DNA from: Pyrinomonadaceae bacterium
Lineage (GTDB): Bacteria > Acidobacteriota > Blastocatellia > Pyrinomonadales > Pyrinomonadaceae
NCBI GenBank assembly: GCA_026786155.1
Contig: JAJAYR010000185.1
Coordinates: forward strand, 1 to 5,042
DNA: 5,042 bases
Direction: 5' to 3'
How positions within the stretch are numbered: position 1 is the stretch's first letter; every line of letters starts with the position of its first letter. The notes below the pieces were generated by a model that saw nothing but the letters and a program-made list of their open reading frames with translations, had not been told where the DNA came from and made no database searches. The position numbers were made by a program, and so were the translations under genes. This document shows positions 1-4,804 of the stretch, one piece after another.

Positions 1-21
1 AAGCGTGAACTCTAAACGCTT
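1..21. repeat. Short hairpin containing the GAACTCT motif
   Basis: AAGCGT (1-6) and ACGCTT (16-21) are perfect reverse complements around a 9-base loop. The segment GCGTGAACTCTAAAC (3-17) closely matches the arms of the inverted repeat at 1723-1803. It lies 35 bases past the stop of the minus-strand secreted-protein gene, so it could contribute to ending that transcript. Any T tract on the minus strand would fall outside the window, so a terminator call is not possible. Confidence 0.4.
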
Positions 22-55
22 GTCGAAATGCCAAAAAACTTAATTTACGGACTAT

Positions 56-910
56 TTAGCTTTCTTTGAAAACATCTTCTTCGACTTTTTGACCGAAGCT
101 AATCGTTTGAATGTTGGTTTCTTCGATTTGTTTGTCGTTCGCCCAAAGCACCGAGCGAAACGGCACGAGCGTTCCCTGCGCGTAGTTGTAATCGTAAAAT
201 TTCCGGCGCAGTTTGACACCGGCTTCTTCGTATTCGAGCATCATCACGCGCAGGGTTTTTGAACTGATATAAAAGCGCGTTTTACGATTTTGTTTGTCCG
301 TAACGTCCAGCACGAAAAATTCGACGTTCATCAATTTTTCGCGTTCGCCGAGCGCGAGCGTCGAACCGTTTTCTTTGTAGCGCAGCAACGCTTCGAGTCC
401 GCGCCAAATCTGATTTTCAAAGGCTTTCGTCGCGTCTTCGCGCGGCGTAAAAACCGCATCGTTGAAAACGCCGAAGATTTTGTCGTTGTTGTAGACGAGC
501 GCGTATTTGGCGGAAGGAAACGATTGGTCAAAGCGAACGCGCTCTTTTTCGAGATTGTCGCCGCGCACAATCAGCCGTTCGTAAGTCGCCTGTTCGGTTT
601 TGCCGTCGGCGTTAAGAATGTTGATTTTGCCGCGCTCGATGGTTGTTTTGCGGATTTGTTTGAGATAGTCGCGCCCGCCTAGACCGCCGTAAATAAAAAC
701 CACTGATTCCGCCACCTGTTCGGCAGTCGCGTTTTTGCTCAACCCGTTCGCCGATTGTTTGGTATCCGATTTTTTATCTTTTTTAGCGGCTTTCGGAGTC
801 GCTTCCGGTGTCGGTTTGACGATTGTCTGCTGATTTATTTCCTGCGCGGAAGCGAGCGAAAAATTGGTCAAAACCAAAAGTGCAACTAATACTAAAAACT
901 TAAAACGCAC
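56..910 (-). CDS. Secreted protein of unknown function, possibly LolA-like fold (284 aa)
   Basis: An exported protein with no firm functional assignment. The frame is open upstream to an ATG at 1030, but the better start is the GTG at 908-910. It has AAGGAG eight bases upstream and opens directly into a signal peptide: basic MRFKF, a leucine/valine-rich core (about residues 6-19) and a signal peptidase I site ASA|QE after residue 22. Residues about 30-60 form a low-complexity linker rich in Pro, Lys and Thr. The rest (about 62-284) looks like one soluble domain. It begins with a YGGLGGRDYLKQIR segment and alternates charged strands, ending with a strand pair around KLRRKFYDYNY and LVPFRSVLW. 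That layout recalls LolA/LolB-type periplasmic lipid-binding folds (residues reporting on a substrate sugar or lipid are not identifiable). The fold is inference from the pattern only. No lipobox cysteine is present, so it should be periplasmic rather than a lipoprotein. It is transcribed away from the interrupted gene at 1101. Confidence 0.8.
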   Translation of the reverse strand: MRFKFLVLVALLVLTNFSLASAQEINQQTIVKPTPEATPKAAKKDKKSDTKQSANGLSKNATAEQVAESVVFIYGGLGGRDYLKQIRKTTIERGKINILNADGKTEQATYERLIVRGDNLEKERVRFDQSFPSAKYALVYNNDKIFGVFNDAVFTPREDATKAFENQIWRGLEALLRYKENGSTLALGEREKLMNVEFFVLDVTDKQNRKTRFYISSKTLRVMMLEYEEAGVKLRRKFYDYNYAQGTLVPFRSVLWANDKQIEETNIQTISFGQKVEEDVFKES

Positions 911-918
911 AACAAATT

Positions 919-924
919 CTCCTT
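919..924 (-). promoter_or_regulatory. Shine-Dalgarno site AAGGAG deciding the GTG start at 910
   Basis: Read on the minus strand this is AAGGAG, eight bases before the GTG at 910-908. It is the main reason for placing the start there rather than at the ATG at 1030. The longer version would add 40 hydrophilic residues before the signal peptide. Confidence 0.75.
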
Positions 925-952
925 GGGATTTTTTGAAAACTGACTTTTGCGG

Positions 953-961
953 ATTGTAGCA
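953..961 (-). promoter_or_regulatory. Candidate extended -10 promoter of the secreted-protein gene
   Basis: The minus strand reads TGCTACAAT, an extended -10 element (TG, one base, then a five-of-six match to TATAAT). It would start transcription near 946, giving a leader of about 36 bases before the GTG at 910. No convincing -35 box is seen, as is common for extended -10 promoters. The site lies inside the upstream extension of the reading frame, which further argues against the ATG at 1030. Confidence 0.45.
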
Positions 962-1100
962 CAAATAGAAATTTCGGGCATCGAGCCGCAATTTGTAATC
1001 TCTTTTATTGATGAGATTATTGCGCTTCAAGATGCTTTCGATATGGCATTCGGGCAGTTGAAACGATATTATAAATTAAAATTTCGACGAAAAAGCAAAA

Positions 1101-1439
1101 ATGATGGCAGGCAAAATCGAAAATTTACTGGCGCAAGCTAATCAAAAAACGGCGGAAGCGAGTTCGGTAACGAGCGCGTCGCGCGTTTTTCAAATTGCCG
1201 CAGAAGCCGAAAAGGTTTTTCACAAATTGAAGGAAAAACTTTTCGACATCGAACGCTGGAACGCTGAATCGGGGATTACGGGTTTCAGTCTTTATGACGC
1301 GGAAGGCGCGGCGCAGGCGGGAAAACGCGCCGCCGTCGGCGATTTTATCAAAGCCGTTCTGCCGGCTTCGGGCAAAGACGATTGGGTGAAGATAACCGAA
1401 ATTTTCGACGCGCCGGAAGAATCCGTGCTGACCGTTTAG
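1101..1439 (+). CDS. Hypothetical protein, N-terminal part, ends at in-frame TAG (112 aa)
   Basis: I do not recognise a named family. The frame starts at ATG 1101 (a second ATG follows at 1104) with no clear Shine-Dalgarno site. The product is cytoplasmic by appearance, with no signal peptide or membrane segment. Residues about 4-55 are Ala/Glu/Lys-rich and probably helical. They are followed by a mixed region with GFSLYDAEG (about 61-69) and DDWVKITEIFDAPEESVLTV (93-112). Translation stops at TAG 1437-1439, but the same frame continues without another stop to TAA 1719-1721, with codon use like the first part. The real gene is therefore probably 1101-1721, about 206 residues if the TAG were sense. 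The short product lacks nearly half of that. It could be a truncated gene, a readthrough gene, or a base error in the source sequence; the window alone cannot decide. Confidence 0.6.
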   Translation: MMAGKIENLLAQANQKTAEASSVTSASRVFQIAAEAEKVFHKLKEKLFDIERWNAESGITGFSLYDAEGAAQAGKRAAVGDFIKAVLPASGKDDWVKITEIFDAPEESVLTV

Positions 1440-1721
1440 CCTTCGCGCAATCCGACCGACGCGGCGCACGAATCAACCACGTCGCATTTTTTCGTCGCCG
1501 ATTCGACCAATAATTTTTGTTTGCAGCGAAAAGGCGCGAAAATAAATTTCTCCGTCATCGGCTTGCACGAAAAAACAAACGTCGCAGACACGAGCGGAAT
1601 CGTCGAATCCGTCCGCAATCTGGCGACGGCGAACATCGGTTGTTTTTTCGGCATTCAAAAAAAACAATGGCAGACGTTCTGCGATAATTTTATCGAAAAT
1701 GAAAAGGCAAATCGGTTTTAA
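1440..1721 (+). pseudogene. Continuation of the interrupted frame after the TAG (93 codons)
   Basis: This is the C-terminal part of the frame begun at 1101, in exactly the same phase. It runs from PSRNPTDAAHEST through FFVADSTNNFC and GIVESVRNLATANIGCFFG to a final QWQTFCDNFIENEKANRF and a TAA. The first residues continue smoothly from the VLTV before the TAG. There are no further stops or frameshifts in 282 bases, so any inactivation is recent and amounts to one base change. TAG is one substitution from Gln, Lys, Glu, Tyr, Leu, Ser and Trp codons. A TTG at 1521 could open a 66-residue product, but no ribosome binding site precedes it, so independent translation is unlikely. I cannot name the domain. 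Confidence 0.6.
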
Positions 1722-1722
1722 T

Positions 1723-1803
1723 GTTCTGAGTTCACGCAGAGAGCGTGTTTTCGCCCGCCAAGCGCGGCGGCGGCAAAGGGCGTTCCGCGTTTGAACTCTG
1801 AAC
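1723..1803. repeat. Imperfect inverted-repeat element with inner GC-rich hairpin
   Basis: The left arm GTTCTGAGTTCACGC (1723-1737) pairs with the right arm GCGTTTGAACTCTGAAC (1787-1803), with one mismatch and a two-base bulge. Inside, CGCCC (1752-1756) can pair with GGGCG (1778-1782), or CCGCC (1755-1759) with GGCGG (1766-1770) around AAGCGC. The element fills most of the gap between the interrupted gene and trmL, starting one base after the TAA. A related motif occurs at 3-17. It resembles REP/BIME-type or small non-autonomous repeats in layout, but I recognise no named family. It has no T tract after the stem, so it is not a standard terminator. Confidence 0.5.
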
Positions 1804-1829
1804 TTCGGTGCGTTGTTTATAAAAAATCA

Positions 1830-2285
1830 ATGTTTCATATCGCTCTCGTCGAACCTGAAATTCCGCCGAATACGGGCAACATCGCTCGTCTGTGCGCGGC
1901 AACTTTTACCGATTTGCATATCGTCGGCGTAGCCGGATTTCGCCTCGACGAAAAAGCGGTTAAACGCGCCGGACTCGATTATTGGGATTTCGTTAAAATC
2001 CGGCGGCATATTGATTTGGAAGATTTATACGCGGCTTTGCCGGATTCGCGTTTTCTTTATTTCACGACGAAAACCGATAAAATTTACAGCGATTTCGAGT
2101 TTGCCGAAAACGACTGTTTAATTTTCGGACGCGAAACGCGCGGGCTGCCCGAAGAGTTGCTGAAAGCCAATTGGGAACGCTGTCTGACGATTCCGATGCC
2201 GAACGAAAACGTCCGCAGTCTGAATCTCGCCACCAGCGTCGGCATCGCGCTTTACGAAGCGTTGCGGCAAACCCGAACTCGTTGA
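1830..2285 (+). CDS. trmL: tRNA (cytidine(34)-2'-O)-methyltransferase TrmL (151 aa)
   Basis: TrmL is a SPOUT-superfamily enzyme. It transfers a methyl group from S-adenosylmethionine to the 2'-OH of the wobble nucleotide 34 in certain tRNA-Leu species and acts as a homodimer in the cytoplasm. The whole short family length is present (E. coli TrmL is about 157 residues). Family motifs are seen in order: PEIPPNTGNIAR (9-20), the AGLDYW segment (47-52), FGRETRGLPEE (99-109), and the C-terminal knot motif from IPMPNENVRS (121-130) through LNLATSVGIALYEALRQ. The ATG at 1830 is preferred because MFHIALVEPEIPPNTGN is the usual family N-terminus. The in-frame TTG at 1791 would add 13 atypical residues encoded by the repeat arm. 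No good Shine-Dalgarno site precedes the ATG. Neighbours are not functionally related, so it is probably transcribed alone. Confidence 0.93.
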   Translation: MFHIALVEPEIPPNTGNIARLCAATFTDLHIVGVAGFRLDEKAVKRAGLDYWDFVKIRRHIDLEDLYAALPDSRFLYFTTKTDKIYSDFEFAENDCLIFGRETRGLPEELLKANWERCLTIPMPNENVRSLNLATSVGIALYEALRQTRTR

Positions 2286-2354
2286 AATTATTACAAATCT
2301 TTACGATTCACCCGCGAAATTTTCCATCTTTCAAGCGACTGATTTCATCTGTTA

Positions 2355-2383
2355 TTTACCGGCAAAATGAAAGAAATTATTTA
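2355..2383 (+). promoter_or_regulatory. Weak candidate promoter upstream of the BON gene
   Basis: TTTACC (2355-2360) and TATTTA (2378-2383) are separated by 17 bases, with TTTAAT as an overlapping alternative -10 box at 2380-2385. Matches to consensus are partial. It lies in the 132-base gap after trmL and would give a leader of about 28 bases. Nothing else recognisable is seen in that gap apart from the ribosome binding site. Confidence 0.25.
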
Positions 2384-2400
2384 ATTTGCGCCGATGCTTT

Positions 2401-2406
2401 AAGGAG
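2401..2406 (+). promoter_or_regulatory. Shine-Dalgarno site of the BON-domain gene
   Basis: AAGGAG lies 11 bases before the ATG at 2418, slightly long spacing but a full-strength match. It supports that start, which also opens a clean signal peptide. Confidence 0.7.
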
Positions 2407-2417
2407 AAATTAACGAG

Positions 2418-2957
2418 ATGAAATACATCAGAAATTTATTTATATTGATGGTGGCAATTTTGGGATTATCGCAAATGGACGTGAACGCTCAAGGTTTTTC
2501 CCAAAGAAACTTGGAGCAAAAGATTTTTAAGGAAATAATCAGGCTTCCCTATTACGGCGTTTTCGACAACATCGCTTTTCGCGTTGACGGCGACACCGTA
2601 ACTCTAATGGGCAAAGTCGTTCAGCCGACGACCAGAAAAAGTGCGGAGCGCGTTGTCGAGAGAATTAACGGCGTAACCAACGTCGTCAACAACATCGAAG
2701 TTTTGCCGCTGTCGGGTTTTGACGACTCGATTCGGCTGCGGACTTTGCGAACGCTGCAAAACGGCGGAAGTTTATACCGATACTTTTTAGGCGCGAATCC
2801 GTCGGTTAAAATTATCGTTGACGGCGGAAATTTAACGCTCGAAGGATTTGTCGCTAATCGCGGCGATAAAAATCTGGCGAATGTCCTGGCAAACGGCGTT
2901 CCCGGCGTATTCAGCGTGACGAATAATCTAATCGTCGAAAAAGATCGGATTCGTTGA
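2418..2957 (+). CDS. Exported protein with two BON domains (179 aa)
   Basis: BON domains are small alpha/beta modules found in periplasmic and envelope proteins such as OsmY, where they are thought to bind phospholipid surfaces and help maintain the envelope. Here a signal peptide (basic MKYIR, hydrophobic 7-18, likely cleavage VNA|QG after residue 24) is followed by two tandem BON-like units. The first spans about 31-97, with IAFRVDGDTVTLMGKV, the helix RKSAERVVERI, and NGVTNVVNNIEVLP. The second spans about 104-174, with VKIIVDGGNLTLEGFV and VPGVFSVTNNLIVEK. Both show the hallmark glycine strand followed by a helix and a V.NN..V ending. No lipobox cysteine or LysM domain is present, so the mature protein should be free in the periplasm. 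The start is set by AAGGAG at 2401. The gene has its own strong terminator, so it probably forms a single-gene unit or the end of a trmL transcript. A stress or envelope role is inference from the family. Confidence 0.85.
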   Translation: MKYIRNLFILMVAILGLSQMDVNAQGFSQRNLEQKIFKEIIRLPYYGVFDNIAFRVDGDTVTLMGKVVQPTTRKSAERVVERINGVTNVVNNIEVLPLSGFDDSIRLRTLRTLQNGGSLYRYFLGANPSVKIIVDGGNLTLEGFVANRGDKNLANVLANGVPGVFSVTNNLIVEKDRIR

Positions 2958-2982
2958 TCGAATTTGTAAAAGTTGTGTAATA

Positions 2983-3022
2983 AAGCCCGAATGATGTCGA
3001 ATCGTTCGGGCTTTTCTTTTTT
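2983..3022 (+). terminator. Intrinsic terminator after the BON gene
   Basis: AAGCCCGAATGAT (2983-2995) pairs with ATCGTTCGGGCTT (3001-3013) in a 13-base-pair stem with one T-G wobble and a five-base GTCGA loop. It is followed by TT, C and six T residues. The preceding A residues extend the stem against the T tract. It starts 25 bases past the BON stop codon and cleanly separates that gene from the transporter. Confidence 0.93.
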
Positions 3023-3027
3023 CGGCT

Positions 3028-3057
3028 TTTATAGATTGCGCTTTTCAACCTTATAAT
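3028..3057 (+). promoter_or_regulatory. Candidate promoter of the CDF transporter gene
   Basis: A perfect TATAAT lies at 3052-3057, with TTTATA (3028-3033, four of six matches to TTGACA) 18 bases upstream. Transcription would begin near 3064, giving a leader of about 30 bases. It follows directly after the terminator, as expected for a new transcription unit. Confidence 0.5.
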
Positions 3058-3094
3058 CGAACTGCGAATAATTTACGCTTTTCGATTTTCCGAA

Positions 3095-4006
3095 ATGATT
3101 CAGAGAGAGAATTTGAGCCGTTACGTTTGGCTGTCAATTACGGCGGCGGTTCTGACGATTGCGTTGAAGGCGGCGGCATATTTCTACACGGGTTCAATCG
3201 GTTTATTGTCCGACGCGCTCGAATCGGTGATAAATCTTATCGCGGCGGTGATCGCGCTGGTGATGATAAAAATCGCCGTCCAACCACCCGACGACGACCA
3301 CGCTTTCGGACACGACAAAGCCGAGTATTTCGCCAGCGGCATTGAAGGCACGCTGATTTTTCTCGCTGCCGTCGGCATCGTTTATACGGCGGTGCCGCGA
3401 CTCTTCGCGCCGCCGCCGATTGAAAACGTCGGCATCGGTTTAGTCATTTCGCTCGTCGCCACGCTGATAAATTTAATCGTCGGAGTTCTTTTGATAAAAA
3501 TCGGCAAGCAGCATCATTCGATTGTTTTGGAAGCCGACGGGCGACATTTGATGACCGACGTTTGGACTTCGGTCGGCGTGGTTTTGGGAATCGTCGTCGT
3601 CGGTTTCACGGGCTGGCTCGTTCTCGACCCGATTATCGCTTTGCTGGTGGCGCTGAACATCGTCTGGACGGGTTTTCAATTGATAAAACGCTCGGCGTTA
3701 GGTTTGATGGACACGGCGATTTCGCCCGAAATCACTAAAGAAATAGTCCGCGTTCTCGACGATTACGTTGAAAAAAAAGGCATTGATTATCACGCTCTGC
3801 GAACCCGACAATCCGGCGCGAGACATTTTATTTCCGTTCACATTCTCGTTCCCGACGAATGGACAGTGCAGAAAGGACACGATTTGACCGAAGAAATCGA
3901 ACTGGAAATCTGCCGCGTCGTTCCCGAATCAACCGTTTTCACACATCTCGAACCGCTCGAAGACCCGTTATCTTTTGAAGATTTGGAACTTTTTCGGCGG
4001 AAATAA
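3095..4006 (+). CDS. Cation diffusion facilitator (CDF) family metal transporter (303 aa)
   Basis: CDF proteins are inner-membrane homodimers that export divalent metals (Zn, Fe, Mn, Co or Cd) in exchange for protons. The length matches the family. About six membrane segments are visible (about 12-31, 36-59, 82-101, 112-135, 153-171, 176-196), followed by a cytoplasmic dimerisation domain (about 205-290). Metal-site positions show HxxxD in TM5 (H151, D155). In TM2, where family members usually have D/H-xxx-D, the sequence SDALESVIN gives E43 and N47. The loop HAFGHDKAEY (69-78) is the conserved CDF loop carrying the second site. The cytoplasmic domain has H233, H249, H262 and H284 (FTHLEP), matching the typical C-terminal metal ligands. 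The metal cannot be assigned from sequence alone, and the TM2 variant suggests a specificity other than plain zinc. No Shine-Dalgarno site is obvious before the ATG. The gene converges on the toxin-antitoxin pair with a 19-base gap and no visible terminator. Confidence 0.93.
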   Translation: MIQRENLSRYVWLSITAAVLTIALKAAAYFYTGSIGLLSDALESVINLIAAVIALVMIKIAVQPPDDDHAFGHDKAEYFASGIEGTLIFLAAVGIVYTAVPRLFAPPPIENVGIGLVISLVATLINLIVGVLLIKIGKQHHSIVLEADGRHLMTDVWTSVGVVLGIVVVGFTGWLVLDPIIALLVALNIVWTGFQLIKRSALGLMDTAISPEITKEIVRVLDDYVEKKGIDYHALRTRQSGARHFISVHILVPDEWTVQKGHDLTEEIELEICRVVPESTVFTHLEPLEDPLSFEDLELFRRK

Positions 4007-4025
4007 TCAGCTCAAAAGTTGTTAG

Positions 4026-4268
4026 TTATGACGGCAGCCGGTCGAATTTTTCCGGCTCGATTTTGGCGACTTTTGCCATCGCCCGTTCAAATTTCTTTCT
4101 GTTTCCCAATTTGGCGCGTTCCTCCAAATAATCCTCCGTCATCAAAGCCGACACTTTCTCGGCAACGGCTAAAGTTATCAGTTGATTGATGGAAACATTC
4201 TCTTTTTTCGCCAATTTTCTGGCTTGCTCGTGCAGCGAATCGGGCAGCCGCAAACTTATCGAACTCAT
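4026..4268 (-). CDS. Ribbon-helix-helix antitoxin, partner of the PIN toxin (80 aa)
   Basis: This is a small DNA-binding antitoxin. Residues about 3-42 form a ribbon-helix-helix unit: strand SISLRLPD (3-10), helix 1 over SLHEQARKLAKKE, the turn NVSINQ, and helix 2 over LITLAVAEKVSAL. The charged tail (about 43-80, EDYLEERAKLGNRKKFERAMAKV) is the expected toxin-binding part. RHH antitoxins dimerise, bind operator palindromes in their own promoter and block the toxin active site. The ATG overlaps the toxin stop in ATGA (4268-4265), so the two genes are translationally coupled and co-transcribed, toxin first. An AGGAG seven bases before the ATG gives it a much better ribosome site than the toxin has. 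CopG/HicB-type naming varies for this group. The pairing with the PIN gene is strongly supported by the overlap. Confidence 0.88.
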   Translation of the reverse strand: MSSISLRLPDSLHEQARKLAKKENVSINQLITLAVAEKVSALMTEDYLEERAKLGNRKKFERAMAKVAKIEPEKFDRLPS

Positions 4269-4693
4269 TTTATTTCTCCTATTTCTCGCAAAAATTCCAA
4301 CGGTGTCATCGTTTTGATGCCGAACTTTTCCACTCCGCGAAAATCTTTCGTGTTATACGTTACGATGATTTCACAACTCGCCGCAACCGCCAATTCCAAA
4401 ACCATATCGTCTTTCGGGTCGCGCAAAAAAGGTCTCCAAAGATAATAAACCTGTCGCCGATTGGCAGTGGAAAAAACGTAGTTCAAAATTTCTTCAACAT
4501 CTTCCTTCGTTAATTTTATTTCAGCTAAAATTCGCTTCGAGACTTCCTCATATTCCATCGCCAAAGAGACTGATAAGTTACTTTCAAACTTCCCGCTTTC
4601 AAGCATCATAAAAAGTTTATACGACACGCCAAACTGCGAGCGAAGTGCCGAAATAAAAACATTCGTGTCAATTACGATTTGCCACAATCTCAT
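4265..4693 (-). CDS. PIN-domain toxin RNase of a type II toxin-antitoxin pair (142 aa)
   Basis: PIN proteins are metal-dependent ribonucleases; toxin members cleave specific tRNA, rRNA or mRNA sites and stop growth. The sequence resembles the family annotated as putative toxin-antitoxin toxin component, PIN family (COG1569-like), rather than classical VapC. Acidic active-site positions are intact: D9 in IVIDTNVFISAL, E47 in AMEYEEV (or E50), D96 in RDPKDDMVLELAVAA (D95 alternative) and D117 in TYNTKDF. The domain is complete, with the C-terminal MTPLEFL typical of this group. I place the start at ATG 4693. The in-frame TTG at 4729 falls in the -35 box of the promoter and the ATG at 4717 falls in its spacer, so neither is likely to be transcribed. 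The chosen ATG lies about where RNA synthesis should begin and has no Shine-Dalgarno site. It overlaps the downstream antitoxin by four bases. Confidence 0.88.
   Translation of the reverse strand: MRLWQIVIDTNVFISALRSQFGVSYKLFMMLESGKFESNLSVSLAMEYEEVSKRILAEIKLTKEDVEEILNYVFSTANRRQVYYLWRPFLRDPKDDMVLELAVAASCEIIVTYNTKDFRGVEKFGIKTMTPLEFLREIGEIK
4276..4280 (-). promoter_or_regulatory. Shine-Dalgarno site of the antitoxin, inside the toxin gene
   Basis: Read on the minus strand this is AGGAG, seven bases before the antitoxin ATG at 4268. It lies within the last codons of the toxin. It gives the antitoxin independent, probably stronger initiation than the toxin, in line with the need for antitoxin excess. 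Confidence 0.7.
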
Positions 4694-4697
4694 TAAC

Positions 4698-4715
4698 GGT
4701 ATTGTATTTGATACC
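4698..4715. promoter_or_regulatory. Candidate operator palindrome of the toxin-antitoxin operon
   Basis: GGTAT (4698-4702) and ATACC (4711-4715) form a perfect five-base inverted repeat with an eight-base spacer. It overlaps the -10 box (4701-4706) and begins five bases from the toxin ATG. RHH antitoxins typically bind such short inverted repeats and would occlude RNA polymerase here. The autoregulatory role is inference. Confidence 0.4.
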
Positions 4716-4729
4716 ATTTGGCGCGTCAA
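4701..4729 (-). promoter_or_regulatory. Promoter of the toxin-antitoxin operon
   Basis: On the minus strand TTGACG (4729-4724) is followed after exactly 17 bases by TACAAT (4706-4701). Both boxes match five of six consensus positions. Seven bases separate the -10 box from the toxin ATG at 4693. Transcription is therefore expected to begin at or within a base or two of the start codon, giving a leaderless or nearly leaderless mRNA. Confidence 0.7.
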
Positions 4730-4804
4730 AGTTATCTTGTGATTTGCCTTTTCCCTTCTAATCCGTCATTATTTTCGTTTGTTTTAACGCAACTTTTTTA
4801 CATT

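Noticed and set aside
290..682. Plus-strand open frame of 130 codons
   Set aside because: It lies wholly antisense to the secreted-protein gene, has Phe/Arg/Val-rich composition typical of mirrored codons, and has no ribosome site.
1070..1075. TATAAA as a -10 box for the gene at 1101
   Set aside because: No -35 box is found at 16-18 bases and the area is simply AT-rich.
1437..1439. TAG as pyrrolysine or other non-standard amino acid codon
   Set aside because: No pyrrolysine genes are in view and nothing in the context is specific for it; a simple mutation or base error is more economical.
1125..1654. Minus-strand open frames opposite the interrupted gene
   Set aside because: They are rich in Arg and Phe, lack ribosome sites and recognisable domains, and mirror the better coding frame on the plus strand.
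1791..1821. TTGAAC / TTTATA as a trmL promoter
   Set aside because: The spacing is 19 bases, the -10 match is poor and the boxes overlap the repeat arm; not strong enough to list.
1791..1829. TTG start giving a longer TrmL
   Set aside because: The added residues come from the inverted-repeat arm and family members start at the MFHIALVEPEIPPNTGN segment.
2171..2413. 80-codon plus-strand frame after trmL
   Set aside because: Its first half overlaps trmL in another frame and the rest is unremarkable intergenic sequence; no ribosome site or domain.
4007..4025. Bidirectional terminator between the CDF and antitoxin genes
   Set aside because: The 19-base gap contains no convincing stem followed by a T tract on either strand.
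4182..4445. Plus-strand 87-codon frame across the toxin-antitoxin junction
   Set aside because: It is antisense to two well-supported overlapping genes and shows no domain or ribosome site.
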